Origin: Salvator merianae
Lineage: Eukaryota; Chordata; Lepidosauria; Squamata; Teiidae
NCBI GenBank assembly: GCA_003586115.2
Contig: QVOM02000029.1
Location: 29,377,429 to 29,441,428 of the forward strand
Length of the DNA: 64,000 nt
Reading direction: 5' to 3'
Shown here: one piece after another, positions 37,120 through 49,298 of the stretch
Layout of the letters: each line of letters starts with the position of its first letter
How positions within the stretch are numbered: the stretch's first letter is position 1
Notes under the pieces: model-generated
Told to the model about the DNA's origin: nothing
The model's input: the letters and a program-made list of their open reading frames with translations, nothing else
Database searches by the model: none
Made by a program: the position numbers and the translations under genes

Positions 37120-37867
37120 GTAATACCAGATAGTAACACCAGTCTTCAAAAAATGATCAGGGGTGATCCAAGAAATTGCAGAGCAATCAGCTTAACATCA
37201 GTACCAGGACAGGTGATGGAAACTACCATTAAAGATAAAATTAGTGCACACATAGAGGGGCAAGCATTGATGAAAGGACATCAGCATGGCTTTTGCAAGG
37301 GTAAAGCATGCCTTGGTAGCTTGCTAGATTTTGGGAGGAGTGTCAACAAGCACCTGGATAAAGGTGATTCAGTTGACATTCTCTATATGGACTTTCAGCA
37401 TGCTTTTCACAAAGTCCCTTAACAAAGGTCTTGAATAAATTCACCAGTCACTGAAAAGGAGAACAGGATCTAACCTGGACCTGTAACTGGCTTAAGGATG
37501 GGAAGAAAACAGTAGTAATAAATGGGCAATTTTCAGAATGGAACTAAACAGTGATGGTCCCAAAGGCTCAGTATTGGGACCTGTGTTTTTTAATTTATTC
37601 ATAAACAATATAGAAGTAGAGGTAAGCAGTGAGATAGCAAAGTTTGCTGAGGACACCAAATTATTTGAGGTAGAGAAAATGGAAGGAGATTGTAAAGAGC
37701 TCCAGATGGATCCTCCTGACATTGAAGGAGTGGGCAACTAAGTGACTAATGAACTTCAATGTTAGTGAATGCAAGGTGATGCACAGTGGGACGAAAAACC
37801 CAAATTATACCTATAATCTGATGGGATTTGAGCTTTCTGTGATAGACCAGGAAAGTGACCTTGGGAT
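37120..37867 (+). pseudogene. Decayed CR1 reverse transcriptase
   Basis: Frames in order: 37,150-37,422 carries GDPRNCRAISLTSVPGQ, QHGFCKGKACLGSLLDF, and DSVDILYMDFQHAFHKVP, which are the palm and finger motifs of CR1 RT. At 37,538-37,741 GSVLGPVFFNLFINNIE is followed by the active-site box FAED (residues 36-39 of that ORF). Active CR1 has FADD, so one catalytic aspartate has become glutamate. At 37,749-37,860 MNFNVSECKVMHSG and DQESDLG continue the domain. Stop codons and frame changes separate the pieces. The endonuclease is absent. Confidence 0.9.
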
Positions 37868-37961
37868 TTTTATTTATTTAAGACATTTGTATCTTGCCCA
37901 TCACCTGGAGGTTCCAGGTGGGTCACAACATATGATAAAACAAACACTAAAGCATATTTGA
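37868..37961 (-). mobile_element. L2 3' fragment nested in CR1
   Basis: On plus TTTTTATTTATTTAAGACAT is followed by TGGAGGTTCCAGGTGGGTCA, the antisense L2 3' end. It splits the CR1 coding region right after DQESDLG. No clear target duplication was seen. The insertion dates after the CR1. Confidence 0.75.
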
Positions 37962-38682
37962 ATTATAACCCATGAAGGTGTCAGCCCAGTACGAAGCAGC
38001 AGTTTAAGAAGGAAATTCAATGCTAGGGATAATTAGGAAGCAAACAGAAAATAAATCTGCAAGCATCATTATGCCACATTTGAAATATTGTGTACAATTT
38101 TGTCATCACACCTCAGAAAGGATATTGTGGAATTGGAAAAAGCGCAGAAAAGGGCAACCAGACTGATCCAGGGCTGAGATACCTTCTGAGATCAGGCTGC
38201 AGCATCTAGTCCTGTTCAGCCTTGAAAGACGGCATTTAAGTTTGAAGTTTACAAAATCCTGCATGTGGTACAAAAGGTAGGGTTTTTCTTCTATCGCGTA
38301 ACACTAGGACCAGTGGGCACTCTATGAACCTGATGGGCAGAAGAGTTAGGACCAGCAAGGGGAAAGGTTTCCCCACCACCACCCTGGAGGTCATTATTCA
38401 ATTTACTACCAGTGCTGAATAGCTTTAACAAAGGGTTAGACAAATTCATGGAGGGCAGATATCAGTGGTTTCTAGAACAGATGCCTCTGGGTTGGACGTA
38501 CAGGCAGGGTGCCTCAAAAAACATTTGCAAGGAGTTGGAAGCAGGTGAAGGTTTCGTTGTTGTCTTCTGCTTGAGAATGTCCAGAGGCAATTGGTGGGCC
38601 ACTGTGTGAGACAGCATACTAGAATAGATGGGCTGTGGTTGGACAAAGTAGGGCTTCTATTATGTTTGTCTGTTCTTAACTG

Positions 38683-41110
38683 GAGAAAAAATAGACAATA
38701 TATAAATTCATAAAGAGAACATTATTCATGATTAAGATGGACCAGGGCCTGATTAAATAGGAATGTCCTAAATTGTCAAAAGAACAGAAAGAAGGGGAAA
38801 CCAATTAGCTTTCCTAAACTAATCCCACCATCTTAGGTTCTGCAATTGCAAATGTTCTCTCATACGACCTACGTTACTCAAACATAATGGACTGGGTAGC
38901 AAGTACTGGTGAAACCAAGGTCTTGGGTAGTGGGAAACTGTATCATTATTGGTAGATCACATTTGATTGTCTGATCATGCATAAGTAGGATGATCAATTA
39001 GTTACTGCTACATTGCTCATCTTCCACTACCAATAGCTCCAGATATCTAGGGGTAACAGATTAATTGCAAGAGGGAAGCAATATTTAAACTAAGGAAGCG
39101 TATAGTAAAGGGAAGGGTGGTAAGTGAAATACATACACCTTCTGTTGAGAAAAGAGGAGGTAACCAGCATATAGAGTGGGCTTTACAAGGTTCATAATTC
39201 TGGCGATAAACAGTTCCCTCGAATCAAATATACAAAATTACTATCTACGTGAGAGTCATATAGAGTTATTAACATGGAAATCTTTCTAACTGAAACTGCA
39301 TTATTTCAATCTGTACTAAAGAACCAACTTGGCCTCCCAAAATGGTTCTGATAAAGGTTTTTCAAACAATTCAGGTCACTTGGAGACTACCATGGTGCCT
39401 GTTCTTAGTGTCATCTAGTGTCAGCAAAAGATTTTGGTGGCACTCTTAAAAAATGCCTCTGTATCAGTTCCATTTTTTCTTAGCTTACATTGCAAGGAAA
39501 GCTTGTATGATTGTTGTTGTTTAGGGAGGAGCAGAACCCTCTGCAAATCCTAACGTTTATCTGTGAGTGAAAGAGAAAAAGAAAGAGAAAGAGAGAAAGC
39601 ACACTGGAAATTACACATAAATAAAAGGTTTTGGGACCTTAATTTCTTCCGTAATATACCAAAAACAAAAATTATACCAGTGGTATTTTAAAAGGTGTCA
39701 AAAATCCTGCATTATAACCTCTATGAGGCTAACTTAAATGGAAGGTTATCTCTGTATACCTACTACTGCTTATGCCCTTCTTAATATTGCATCAATGTCA
39801 CTGGCAGTTGGTGACTTCACTGTGAAAGGGAAACCTAGGGGGAAACAATTTCAGAAGGAAAAAAGATTAATCCTCTTGCAGTCACCCTACATCTATTTTT
39901 GGGAGAGCATCAATGTGCACTTGAATTGTGACTACTGATTGATTGGGAAATGTAAATAGATCGTTCTGAATTTCCTGTTAAGGTACTGTTACTTTCCTTG
40001 GGTTTTTGGATATGGAAAACTGATTCCCATTTTCAACAAGATTTATTAATATTTTAAAAACACTTTCTTCTCTGCACAATTTCCTCTTATGGCACTGCCT
40101 TTAACCTTGGTCATGCAAAGACTGGTCATTCCAAACATTGTGCTTAAGCTGATAGCATCACAATCTTCCACCTTCTATGATGGCCATCTCTGATAAAGAA
40201 GACCAGGTGGGTCATGTCACCACACCCTGAGCAAATGAAGTCCAGGATTCAAAGGAAGGATTTTGAAAACAGGTGGCAATGAGAAAAATAAAATAACACT
40301 GAACACTTTTTCTAAAAACCACTTCTGAAGAGTACAGTCCATACTTGGATTATTGCTCTACATTTAAGAAGCTTCTCTTGGAAAATAAGAATTTCCTTTG
40401 CTTTTTTGGAACTAATGTATGTATGGCCACAAGCCTGATTAAGCAGAGAAAAAACTGAAAAGGTGAGTTATGTGTTATAAGGACTCTTTAATTACACATT
40501 CAAGAACTGGAAGGTATCAAGTACATCATGCTTTGGAGATGTTTGCATCTCAGTTTAATAATATTGGCTATAGAATGAAACTGGTCAAATTAAAAACTGC
40601 TACATAAATATAAAATGTTACTTGTAGTACAGAAATGTGACATGCTGAAGTATAGAAATGGGACATGATGAAATGGGACAGCTGCTTTATTGAGATGTCT
40701 CCCAGGGAACTGATTTAGCTTAATGATAATGATTGGTAATAACTGCTGCTTAATTAGGATGGTATTAGCATAAATTCCACTTAATGGGGGTGCTTTTAGT
40801 CAGTATCAAGTTATTAAATGCTTGTTTGAAACAAGGTATTGAATGCGTGAGAAATCAGAAGCTCTCTTCTCTTGGCAAATGGGATGATGTGGTTTATAGA
40901 TAGGAAAGACGTTTACTTCTAAGGGAAAAGGCCAAATGCAAATATCACTTAGCCAGCCAAATATTAGTTGTCCCATGTGCTGACAAGATGGTGTACCAGG
41001 CTATGTGCATCTGAATTTACTTACCTCTGTATTAACTCACCTCTGAAACTACTTACAAAATAATCTTCAACATGTTAATTTGGGAGCAAGTATCATTTTT
41101 TCCCTAATAT
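38683..41110. other. AT-rich DNA without recognised features
   Basis: A GAAAGA-rich purine tract lies at 39,566-39,599. No exon or repeat terminus was recognised over 2.4 kb. Confidence 0.35.
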
Positions 41111-41290
41111 GTGCATTCATTTATTGCTTTTTTTTTAAGCAGTCCTTCACCCTAAGGTGCCAGGGCAGGTAAAAAGGTAAAGTCAATTAAATCAGCTATT
41201 ACAATTAAACCTAATTTAAAACAAAATAACTAATGAAATAATAAAAACATTTAAAATGCTAATACCGCACTTACAACTACGGTATTAAAA
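41111..41290 (-). mobile_element. Probable L2 3' fragment (antisense)
   Basis: CATTTATTGC, then CACCCTAAGGTGCCAGGGCAGG, then an A-rich AATTAAAC/AAATAATAAAAAC stretch resembles the antisense L2 3' untranslated region, as at 14,690-14,880. It is strongly diverged. Confidence 0.5.
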
Positions 41291-41547
41291 ATCTGAAACC
41301 CCCCTCCCCCCACCAACACAAATGCAGCATAGTCAGAACACATTGAGAAAGCAATTTAAAAAGGAAGCAATTTGAAGATATTATGACTATATTTGATGCT
41401 ACACGCTTCCAGAAGGAGCCAAGCTAGTAACTAAATTGATTTAGTCGTCTGTACCACCACTTAGTTGACTGTACTACCACTTCACCTAGAAGAGGAAGGT
41501 AGATGGCAGTAGATTCAAGGACTTAGGTTTCATTTCCAAGTTAAGGG

Positions 41548-41955
41548 TGACCAGAAAGAGCTCCCGGGGCAAGGTGTTTACATGCACACTTCAGCTTAGA
41601 TTGGAGCCCTCATTGTCACTGTGGAGTAGGATTTCCAGCCCTGACTTCACTCTGTCCCTTGACTCAGCTTGCAGTGGCCAATTAGATGCTGCAAGCCAAA
41701 TAAAAGGAGGCTGCATGCCCTGGCATGGCACAGCTGCATGGCTTAGAGACCAAAACATTGGCCTGCACAGAATGGCACTGGCCTACCCAAGTAGAAGCCA
41801 AGTTGATGTCCTCCCAGGATGGCAGTGCCTTGCCTGAGTCAGCTCCCTCCTGTTCCCATGGGCCCATGGCCTTAGATAACAAATAAAGGTTCACTTTACC
41901 CATTAACAACCATTTTGTGTTCTGCCTCAGGAAGCCTTCTTATGCTTACAACAGC
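41548..41955 (+). mobile_element. Possible solo LTR
   Basis: The arrangement resembles a retroviral-type LTR on plus: a less AT-rich 5' part, a TATA-like CAAATAAAAGGAGG at 41,697-41,710, and a poly-A signal AATAAAGG at 41,881 about 180 bp later. A T/G-rich segment (TTTTGTGTTCTG) follows, and an ACA end near 41,952. I could not establish the exact TG...CA ends or a target duplication, and no internal retroviral sequence is next to it. A chance arrangement or another repeat remains possible. Confidence 0.33.
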
Positions 41956-42695
41956 AGACATTACATGTTTAAATGAGTCTTTCTCCCCAGTAGTGCTTCA
42001 ACTGTGCTTCCTTCAGAAATAAGCAATCTCCTTTATTTTATTCTTTTAAGAAAATAACTTAAAATTCATCATCAACTTAATACTGACATTTGAATGAGGG
42101 CTATATTGTGTTTAATGAATGACACTGTGAGGTGACTGAATTATTTTACACCATGTTCTGTTTTTCTATGCTGATTTATAATCTCTACTCCACCCTGATC
42201 AATTTCATGATAAGGAACAGTCAGGGAAAACCTTTAATAATTTTCAAAATAAAATCACATTCAAACCTATTAAAAAATACCATAATATTATCCAAACAAT
42301 GTATGCAAAACAAATGTAAGAGCTTCTAGGACCAAAAAAGCCAAACAAAAAAAGGTCAGTATGCAGATGTTTATATTCAGTCATCAAGAATCCATTTTGT
42401 GTGCCCCTCGTTATCTAAATATTACTCACAGATGTTTGCTGAGTTGATGCTATCAACCAGGAAACATAATAGAGTATAAAAAAGAAACGACTCTGCTGGA
42501 AATGTTAGATTATGTTTGTCTAAAATTCAGTGGCAAAAGACTTCATTCCTTTAGGTAAGGGACAGCTGAACAATGGGCCTACCCAGATATTCCTGAACTA
42601 TAATACCCATCATTACTTCCCACTGACCAAACTAGATTAAGTTCACAGAACCTGTAGTTTTACTACATTGAGAAGTCCATAGTTTGAACATCTGT
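41956..42695. other. AT-rich DNA without recognised features
   Basis: No repeat ends or coding sequence could be identified. Confidence 0.3.
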
Positions 42696-43138
42696 GGGTG
42701 TGATCACACAGAACATTTTGGGAGCACATATTTACAAAGGATAGCCCTATCTGTGGATGCAGGGAAAAAAAACCTGCGTCACACAGTTTTTAAAAGCACC
42801 TAAAAGCCTCCTACCTTGTTTCTCTTCTCATTCTTGCCTTCACCTCTAACCCTATCAACCCCTTCATAGCAACATGTGCTTGCCATCCACTGGATGCCAC
42901 CAGCTGGACTTATACGCCTCTGATTGGTCTGCCCCAGCACCCATTTCTATTGGGTACAGAGCTCTCCATAGCTTCCCGCTCCATTTGTCCCAAACAGGAT
43001 TCTCACCGCCAGAGCTTTTCTTTCACGTCTATGGAAGGGACAGATAAACGAAGGCTGAGGTAGATGTCCTTTTTAAATTTTCTGCATATCCTTAAAATCA
43101 CCCTAGGGGCATCCCTAACCACATGTATGAGCACACCC
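42696..43138. mobile_element. Non-autonomous DNA element, 443 bp
   Basis: Left end GGGTGTGATCACACAGAAC; right end reverse-complemented GGGTGTGCTCATACATGTGG. The flanking triplets are TGT and TAT. The interior has no recognised frame. The GGGTG-T-CACAC pattern resembles the other elements with 3-bp duplications but lacks the CACTTACC core. Confidence 0.55.
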
Positions 43139-43918
43139 TATGATATAAAACACAGATAGTCAGCAAAATCCCTTCCAATTCTTGTTAAATGGCATTTTCT
43201 TTCAGCATATCAAGAACTGACAACTAATGATATACAAGCTCCCACAGAGGCTGCCAATGTAATGGCAGCTATTGCAGGCTTGAGATATTGTTTCAGCCAG
43301 AACTGAGTTGTTACTGGAGCTTCTTGGTGACGAAAGTATCTGAGGACTTCCAACACTAACTTCTTTGCCTCTTCATCCTGCTTGCTTAGAAGCTGATCAT
43401 TTTTCCAGGGAAGAATTGTCGATTGTATCTGAGCCCTCAATCTAGCTCTTGATCTTGATTTCTAGTCTGCTGGCCCTTGGCTAAACACTGACATGAGCTT
43501 ATGGTTTTACTGACCTCTAGCCTCTGATTTTTTCTGGAATCATCCCATTTCCACACTTTTCCTAGTGGCTGCCTAGTAAGCTTAGTCCACATGGGACTAG
43601 TTCTATTCCCTTCCACAACTGTCCTAAGGCTCCATAACCTGGAATAGTTGCAGACCTTTTTTAAGAGGTTCCTACAACCATAATAATGCACTCTGTTCTG
43701 GACCAGGCATTGGCATTTCCACTTCTGGTCCAAAACAATAAAAATGGGGGCATTCCAGGCTTGGCAAAATGTCACAGCCTCTGTACACTACTGTTGCCAC
43801 TCTATCTCTGCAGCCTAGACGTATTGTCCAAAGATCACTTTCAGAACCTTGACATGGAGGTGGCCATGCTGCTGACAAAGATGGTAGCCAGATGTTGGCA
43901 AGGCTGCTGAGACAAATC
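43139..43918. other. Unannotated DNA
   Basis: Two minus-strand ORFs (43,437-43,775 and 43,672-43,944) overlap in different frames with no family similarity. The part near 43,740-43,918 may belong to the repeat that follows. Confidence 0.3.
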
Positions 43919-44172
43919 TGTTCAGCTCTGCACATATGCTCCAAACATAACGTACAAACAACAGGGCCTGGGTCAATTGCTGGCTGGTATGGGTGATGCC
44001 TTGGGTGGGGTCTTAGTTGCCTCGACTGGAACAGTTATGGTGACTCTGCATAGCTGATGACTTGGTCAGGAACAAATGGCCTCCACCCCCTCTAAATGCA
44101 GAGGGCGCCTCATTTCTTGTTCTGTTCTGGTACAGCATAAACTGGAACAGTTGGATCATTCAAGAGAGGCGA
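43919..44172. repeat. Unclassified interspersed repeat, copy B
   Basis: Partner of 83-335 in the same orientation, with the blocks GGGCCTGGGTCAATTGCTGGC, CTGGAACAGTTATGGTG, TTGTTCTGTTCTGG and GAGGCGAG in the same order. It contains a small insertion (CTCCACCCCCTCTAAATGC) relative to copy A. Confidence 0.5.
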
Positions 44173-45547
44173 GTACACACCAACTGAATAGAGTCCAGGT
44201 GTCTCTAGGCATTTTCCTTGGAAACCACATACATCTCAAGTAACCTGGTTAGAGATGACAGCAATTTTACGCTCTGGAGAGCATTGGCTAATTCAGCTCT
44301 AGAAATATTTTCCATACCATAGGCCAGAGTAGATGAAATAAGATGAAAACATACCACCAAACTCTAGGGCTGGCCTTAAATCAGAATATCCTCAAGGCAA
44401 AATATAAATAACAGGGTTGACGAACCCGTGGAAAAGGAACTCACAAGGCGAGCATCAATGAAACAATTTCTGATACAACAGACACTCTAAATAAGCTGAA
44501 CCTATCTGTTACAAAAACATTAAAGCTATTTAGAGCAAGCAGTCTCTATAAGTGTATGTAGATTTCTGGTAGTTTCAACTGATTTGCCTGCAGAAACATG
44601 ATTGGCAAAGTATGATATTTTAATTGTAAAAATTATACATGTGCTGGACTTGAATAGATAGGAGATTTCTGCCCTGAACTGACCCAGTCCAGATTAGTAG
44701 GTGAATAACTTAACTTCAGTTTGAACTCCAGCTCTTGAGACTGTCACACAGTACTTTCTAATCAAATGGTTTCATTAGGAAATCTCCTAGAAATCATAAG
44801 AGCTTTGCCAGTGAACCTTCAGGATTCCATTAAAAAGATCTGTTATATCCTATTGGGTGCTTGGCCCAAAACAGTATACTTTTACTTCCATAGTATCTTA
44901 TCCCAGCCATTTTGAATCCTCTTTTCCTTATCAGACAGATACAGACCTGAATCGTCCCCTCTTCTTTCCGACAGGGGCAACAACAATAAGGACGGGGTAT
45001 GATACAACTTTTCATTGTTTTGTTTCAGAAAACCCTGCCACAGGGCATAGATTAACACCAAAAAATAGATGACTGCAGCCAAAGAAAAACATTTTTCAGA
45101 ATGCCTTGACTTGATTAATGAAGTCTCAGTACAGGCCACGGTTTTATTTTCCCCATGTGCTCAACATTATTTGATGTTTCTCCTCCTATAACTATTTAGC
45201 TCAGCTGGGAATCTTTTTAGGGACTCATCACTTCCCTAAAGTTCAAAAGAAGGGTGCCATAATTAACATGATTCAATTCATACTTTATATCAGTAGATAT
45301 CAGAAGAGAAAACATACTAAGCTGCTGCAGGAACTACCAAAAGAAAAGCGACTTTGATTTGAATTTATGTCTGATTTCTTTGTTGTTGTTTAAAAATGCT
45401 GCCATGGGAAATTCTGGCATCAGACCATCAGTTGCTCTATTTTCAGGGTGATCAACATTGTGCCTCACTATCAAATGTTGCTAGAACTATAACTTCCACT
45501 GAATGAGAGGCATACAGCTTGAGGTAAACTGGGAGTTGTAGTTTAAC
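44173..45547. other. AT-rich DNA without recognised features
   Basis: No supported feature. Confidence 0.3.
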
Positions 45548-45650
45548 AACATCTATTATTTATTTATTTGTATTTATATCTCACCCTATACCCATGGCCT
45601 CAGGAAAGGTCACAATAAAATCATTATAAAAGCAGATAAAATAGATTGAC
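45548..45650 (-). mobile_element. L2 LINE 3' fragment (antisense)
   Basis: ATTATTTATTTATTTGTATTTATATC is followed by CACCCTATACCCATGGCCTC and AGGTCACAATAAAATC, the antisense of the L2 3' terminus. Only the last ~100 bp remain. Confidence 0.75.
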
Positions 45651-46139
45651 TAAAACAAGTAGGCATTGCTTTTATGACTGACAGAACCAATAAGCATCCT
45701 TGTGCTATATCAAACAATGTTTGAAGAAATATATTCTGAAGTAAGACCAGATGCTAAAGATATAAAGATATTTCTTATTAGAGACAATACACACATAAAG
45801 CAATTAGTAGGCTCAACGTGGCAGGGTAATGTGTGTTCATGCACATAGGTGTGCACATGAACACAATGCCACATATACAGTGATTAACGTTTATAGTTAG
45901 TCTCAAGAGCTTTGCTAATGGATTTGTCAAGTTCTATTATTATGGCCAAATTAAGCAAAGTAAACTGTGTAAAAGACTGGCAGATACTACTAAAGTTGTA
46001 TTCAAAAACCATTTTAAAAACAGCACCTCAAAGGTAGCTTAGAGAAAGTTTGCAGGTGGGATCATTCCCATACCAATCTATGGACATGTTAAGTTAAAAA
46101 AGGTGGATTAGAGATGGGATTGGAATATGAATTCCACAC

Positions 46140-46420
46140 ACTGTGCATAATTAAACTTAGAATTCTCTGTCACAATCAATAGTATTGGAATGGTTGATTC
46201 CAAAAAGGGCTGGACCAATTCTTGGAAGTCAGAGCTATGATGGCAGGAGAACATGGTATGCTTCCAAAGGCCAGCTACTGGAAGGCTATGAACAAGGCAA
46301 ATTTGTATGCTCATATCCTACTAGTGAGATTTCGTGTGCGGCTGGGTGTCCACTGTGAGAACAGACTATGGACTAGTTGGGACATGGGTCTGAACCACTT
46401 GGGTATTACTTATGTTCTTA
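46140..46420 (+). mobile_element. CR1-type LINE 3' end
   Basis: Diverged C-terminal wording (GGGCTGGACCAATTC-TGGAAG) is followed by CCAGCTACTGGAAGGC, then CCACTGTGAGAACAG, then ACTTATGTTCTTA at the end. This is a different CR1 subfamily from those at 57,945-60,666 but the same as the antisense fragment at 36,799. Confidence 0.75.
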
Positions 46421-48008
46421 TCTCAAAGGCACTTTTGAGCCACTTATTACTCTATGTGAACACAGTCTAAGTATCAGATAATTACTCTACATGTAGAACA
46501 GAATGGACACACACATATAAATTTAAAAAATTAAGAAACTCAACCTGATCTTATACCACCAATTTTAGACTGAATTTTATACACACGTACAACTGAGTCA
46601 GCCCAGTAAACACACTTTGATTTATGTCTGACTAACTTTGCTTAAGATCAAACAAAATCAATCAACCATGCGAACCATTTGATACTAACATTCCGCCACC
46701 ACTGTTACATAAGGGTGATTCTTGATTAATTTATGAATCAGAAACATTTGGCACATTTCCTTCCGCATCTACCAGAGTTTCAACCCAGTGGCCTCACATA
46801 CCCATGTGCTACTTAGGTTAATGGAGCCCAGTTCTTTGGCTAACTGCCTTCATGGTTCTTCATCCCTGTTAACTGATTTTGACCAAACGTCTGTTGTTAT
46901 TGTTGTAGTAACAAATGAGACGTCTATCAATGTACCCAGGCTATCAGTGTTTTGAGAAGTATATTGTTAACATAACTCAAAATAGGAACTTGAAAGATCT
47001 AAAAAGTGTTTGACATCTGGCACAGTGACTCAATTAATTACTGTGCTGAATTAATTAGTCTGCTGCCTCCCCTGAGTTTAACACAAGTTTAAGCTCAGAG
47101 TCACAACACTAGTTGGAATACAAACCAATTAAAAAGGAATATTCACTGTTCATATTTCATTAGAGGCAGAGTAAAGGTAGAGCACAGGTAATTTCTCTAC
47201 AAGCAAGAAAACAGAAAAAAGCTGCTCCTACAGTACTCACTTTCAAATGTAGCAATGAATAATAACAAACTTATTTAGAGAACTGGATGCACAAATCATA
47301 AATATATTGCTTTTTTTCTTTTAGCAGAAAAAATAGCAACAAGTGTATCAGAGATGCTATATTGTCCCCTTTGTTTAAGGTTTTATGGAAAGCAGTCTCC
47401 GGTTCCGTGCAAATTTAAGATTACTAAAACTATATACATATCATTCAGTTGACAGTCACAGGACTACATGCAGGGCCCTACCGCACATGTCTGCACCTTT
47501 GATTCCCACATCCCCTCCTGACACCAGCATTGCCTGACCCGGGCAGGAAGGAAGTGGAGTGGCTGGAAGATTTCCCCCAGCATAGTCAAGCAACCCAAGT
47601 CCACAACATGGGCAGTCAAATTGCTCCCGCAGTAGTTCCACACTTATCAACAGATGAGTGCTGTCAATGCTCCTGGTTGCACCAGAACAGGTTTGCTGTC
47701 CTGTCAGTGGCATATTAGCCATAAGGCTCCAACAGCAATGGCACGGGGCAGCAGTATATGAGGAGATGGCAAATTTAGGATAAAAAAAAAAGAATGTTTT
47801 TAAAGTCATGTTGCTTCACTGGTATTATAATGATTCAAAGGACCATTGGAAGCCACAAAGGGATAAACTTCTTAGAGTGCATGCAAATACTTCACAAGAA
47901 TTAAAAGGGAACCTATGAGGTCTTGGAAGGTCTTCTGGGTGAGTTTCCTAATTGGTGCTTCTAGGCAAACAGGGGAAATCCAAGGTACAGGGCTGGAGCA
48001 GAAAGAAG
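46421..48008. other. AT-rich DNA, one moderately GC-rich patch
   Basis: Around 47,025-47,100 homeodomain-type TTAATTA words occur in pairs (CAATTAATTACTG, GAATTAATTAG). Positions 47,470-47,720 are more GC-rich and begin GGGCCCTACCGCAC, perhaps a decayed DNA-element end, but no matching partner was found. Confidence 0.35.
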
Positions 48009-48510
48009 AGGGTTTTCTGCACTTACCTTAGATCCATATTAGGAGTCCTCGTAGGTAGCTTCAGGGCCTCATTTGTTTGCATGTTTATGTGGATCTGTGA
48101 GGCCCCACCCACCACTGGTATGCTATGTCTGCATTAGATGGAGTACAGTTCAGTTCAGGGAACTCTGATCTGGATCACCAGTAGACCTCAGTATTGAGAT
48201 GTACTGGCAGACCAGCTGGGTTTAGTTCAGAACATGGAGCATGCAGAAAGCACACCTCCATGTTCTGACTACAAGTTGACCCATTTCAGCAGTACATCAA
48301 AACGCAATGGTGAAAAGGGTTCTTTGTGAGCTCTGAGGCTAGGATTTTTCACTTCTAGTCCTTCAGAACTGGTACAGGAGCTGCTTTGGACCAGTGCTGC
48401 CATGCAGACAGTGCTGTTCCAGACCACACCTTGCCATGCTCCACACCAGCAACTCTCACTGGTCCAGACCCACTGACCCAGGACAAGGAACGATAAATGC
48501 AGAAAGGCCC
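48009..48510. mobile_element. Non-autonomous DNA element, ~500 bp, TSD AAG
   Basis: Left AGGGTTTTCTGCACTTACC; right reverse-complemented GGGCCTTTCTGCATTTATC. AAG lies on both sides. Internally it shares GATCTGGAT-ACCAGT, then GACCCATTTCAGCAGT with 51,694, and a weaker form of the last block with 4,075. No coding capacity was noticed. Confidence 0.75.
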
Positions 48511-48570
48511 AAGACTTCCATAGGCTACTTTTCCCTACCCTTGCTCAACAATCCTGCTCTTGGTTGTTTT

Positions 48571-48863
48571 TCATAGAATAGAATAGAATCATAGAGTTGG
48601 AAGGGACCTCTAGGGTCATCGAGTCCAACCCCCTGCTCAATGCAGGATTCACTAAAGCATCCCAGACAGATAACTGTCCAGCCTCTCCTTGAAGACCTCC
48701 AGCGAAGGAGAGCCCACCACCTCCTGTGGCAACCTGTTCCAATGACTGATTGCCCTTACGGTCAGGAAGTTTTTCCTAATATCTAGCCTGTATCTACTCC
48801 CTTGAAGTTTCATCCCATTGTTTCTAGTCCTTCCTTCTTGCGCAACTGAGAATAGGGCCAATC
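48571..48863 (-). mobile_element. Short CR1 copy (antisense)
   Basis: Reverse-complemented, it starts GGATTGGCCCTATTCTCAG and runs through AGGAAAAACTTCCTGACCG, GGCAATCAGTCATTGGAAC and GGAGGTGGTGGGCTCTCC to the ATTCTATGA-type end at 48,571. It encodes only the last ~70 residues of CR1 ORF2 (readable on minus at 48,652-48,861, with FLTVRAISHWNRLPQEVV). Its 5' boundary coincides with that of the plus-strand copy at 50,531. Confidence 0.93.
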
Positions 48864-49214
48864 CTTCTGCACTGTTTTCCCTGTCTCCTCCACACTTTAT
48901 GCGAACTATCCAAAGTTACAGCCCAGCTTTTGTTGCTTTTTTCATTCACATGCTCAGAGAAGCAAAATGGGGTGACTGGGTGGGAAAAAAAATCACAAGA
49001 AATTCTGCTGGCAAAGCAGAGGTTGTAGGCAGGCAACCTTTATGAGCTGGAAGTACTGCATAAAGGTTGCACTGAAAAAGCATAGAAGTATCTTTTTATT
49101 TATTTTCTTCATGCAAAGGGAGGTAAAGAGGGTGTGAAATGTCCTTTTTCCATCAGTGCCATGGTTCCTTCCAGTTTTAAGTGCATATTTAAAAATAAAC
49201 TAGGGGATGGGCAT

Positions 49215-49298
49215 TTTCAGCATTGGACCCCATTCTGGGGCCTGCTATAGTCTGCATTAGATATAATCCAGAAGAAGACCTAATGCGGAAAGGACATT
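49215..49298. mobile_element. Right arm of a fold-back DNA element
   Basis: GGGGCCTGCTATAGTCTGCA, then ATATAATCCAGAAGAAGACC and TGCGGAAAGGAC match the right half of the 180-bp family. The left arm is missing apart from a few bases. Confidence 0.6.

Larger units (their letters stand above)
37120..38682 (+). mobile_element. CR1 LINE, 5'-truncated, with nested L2 tail
   Basis: The element begins within the reverse transcriptase and continues to a CR1 3' end of the GGGCCACTGTGTGA... AGATGGGCTGTGG... TGTTCTTA type. It is interrupted at 37,868-37,961 by an antisense L2 3' fragment. After the interruption the C-terminal region resumes (CATTATGCCACATTTGAAATATTGTG). Several small indels break the frame. 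Confidence 0.92.

Noticed and set aside
47456..47809. 117-codon minus-strand ORF
   Set aside because: No domain-like pattern, no splice context, and it sits in a patch that may be a decayed repeat.
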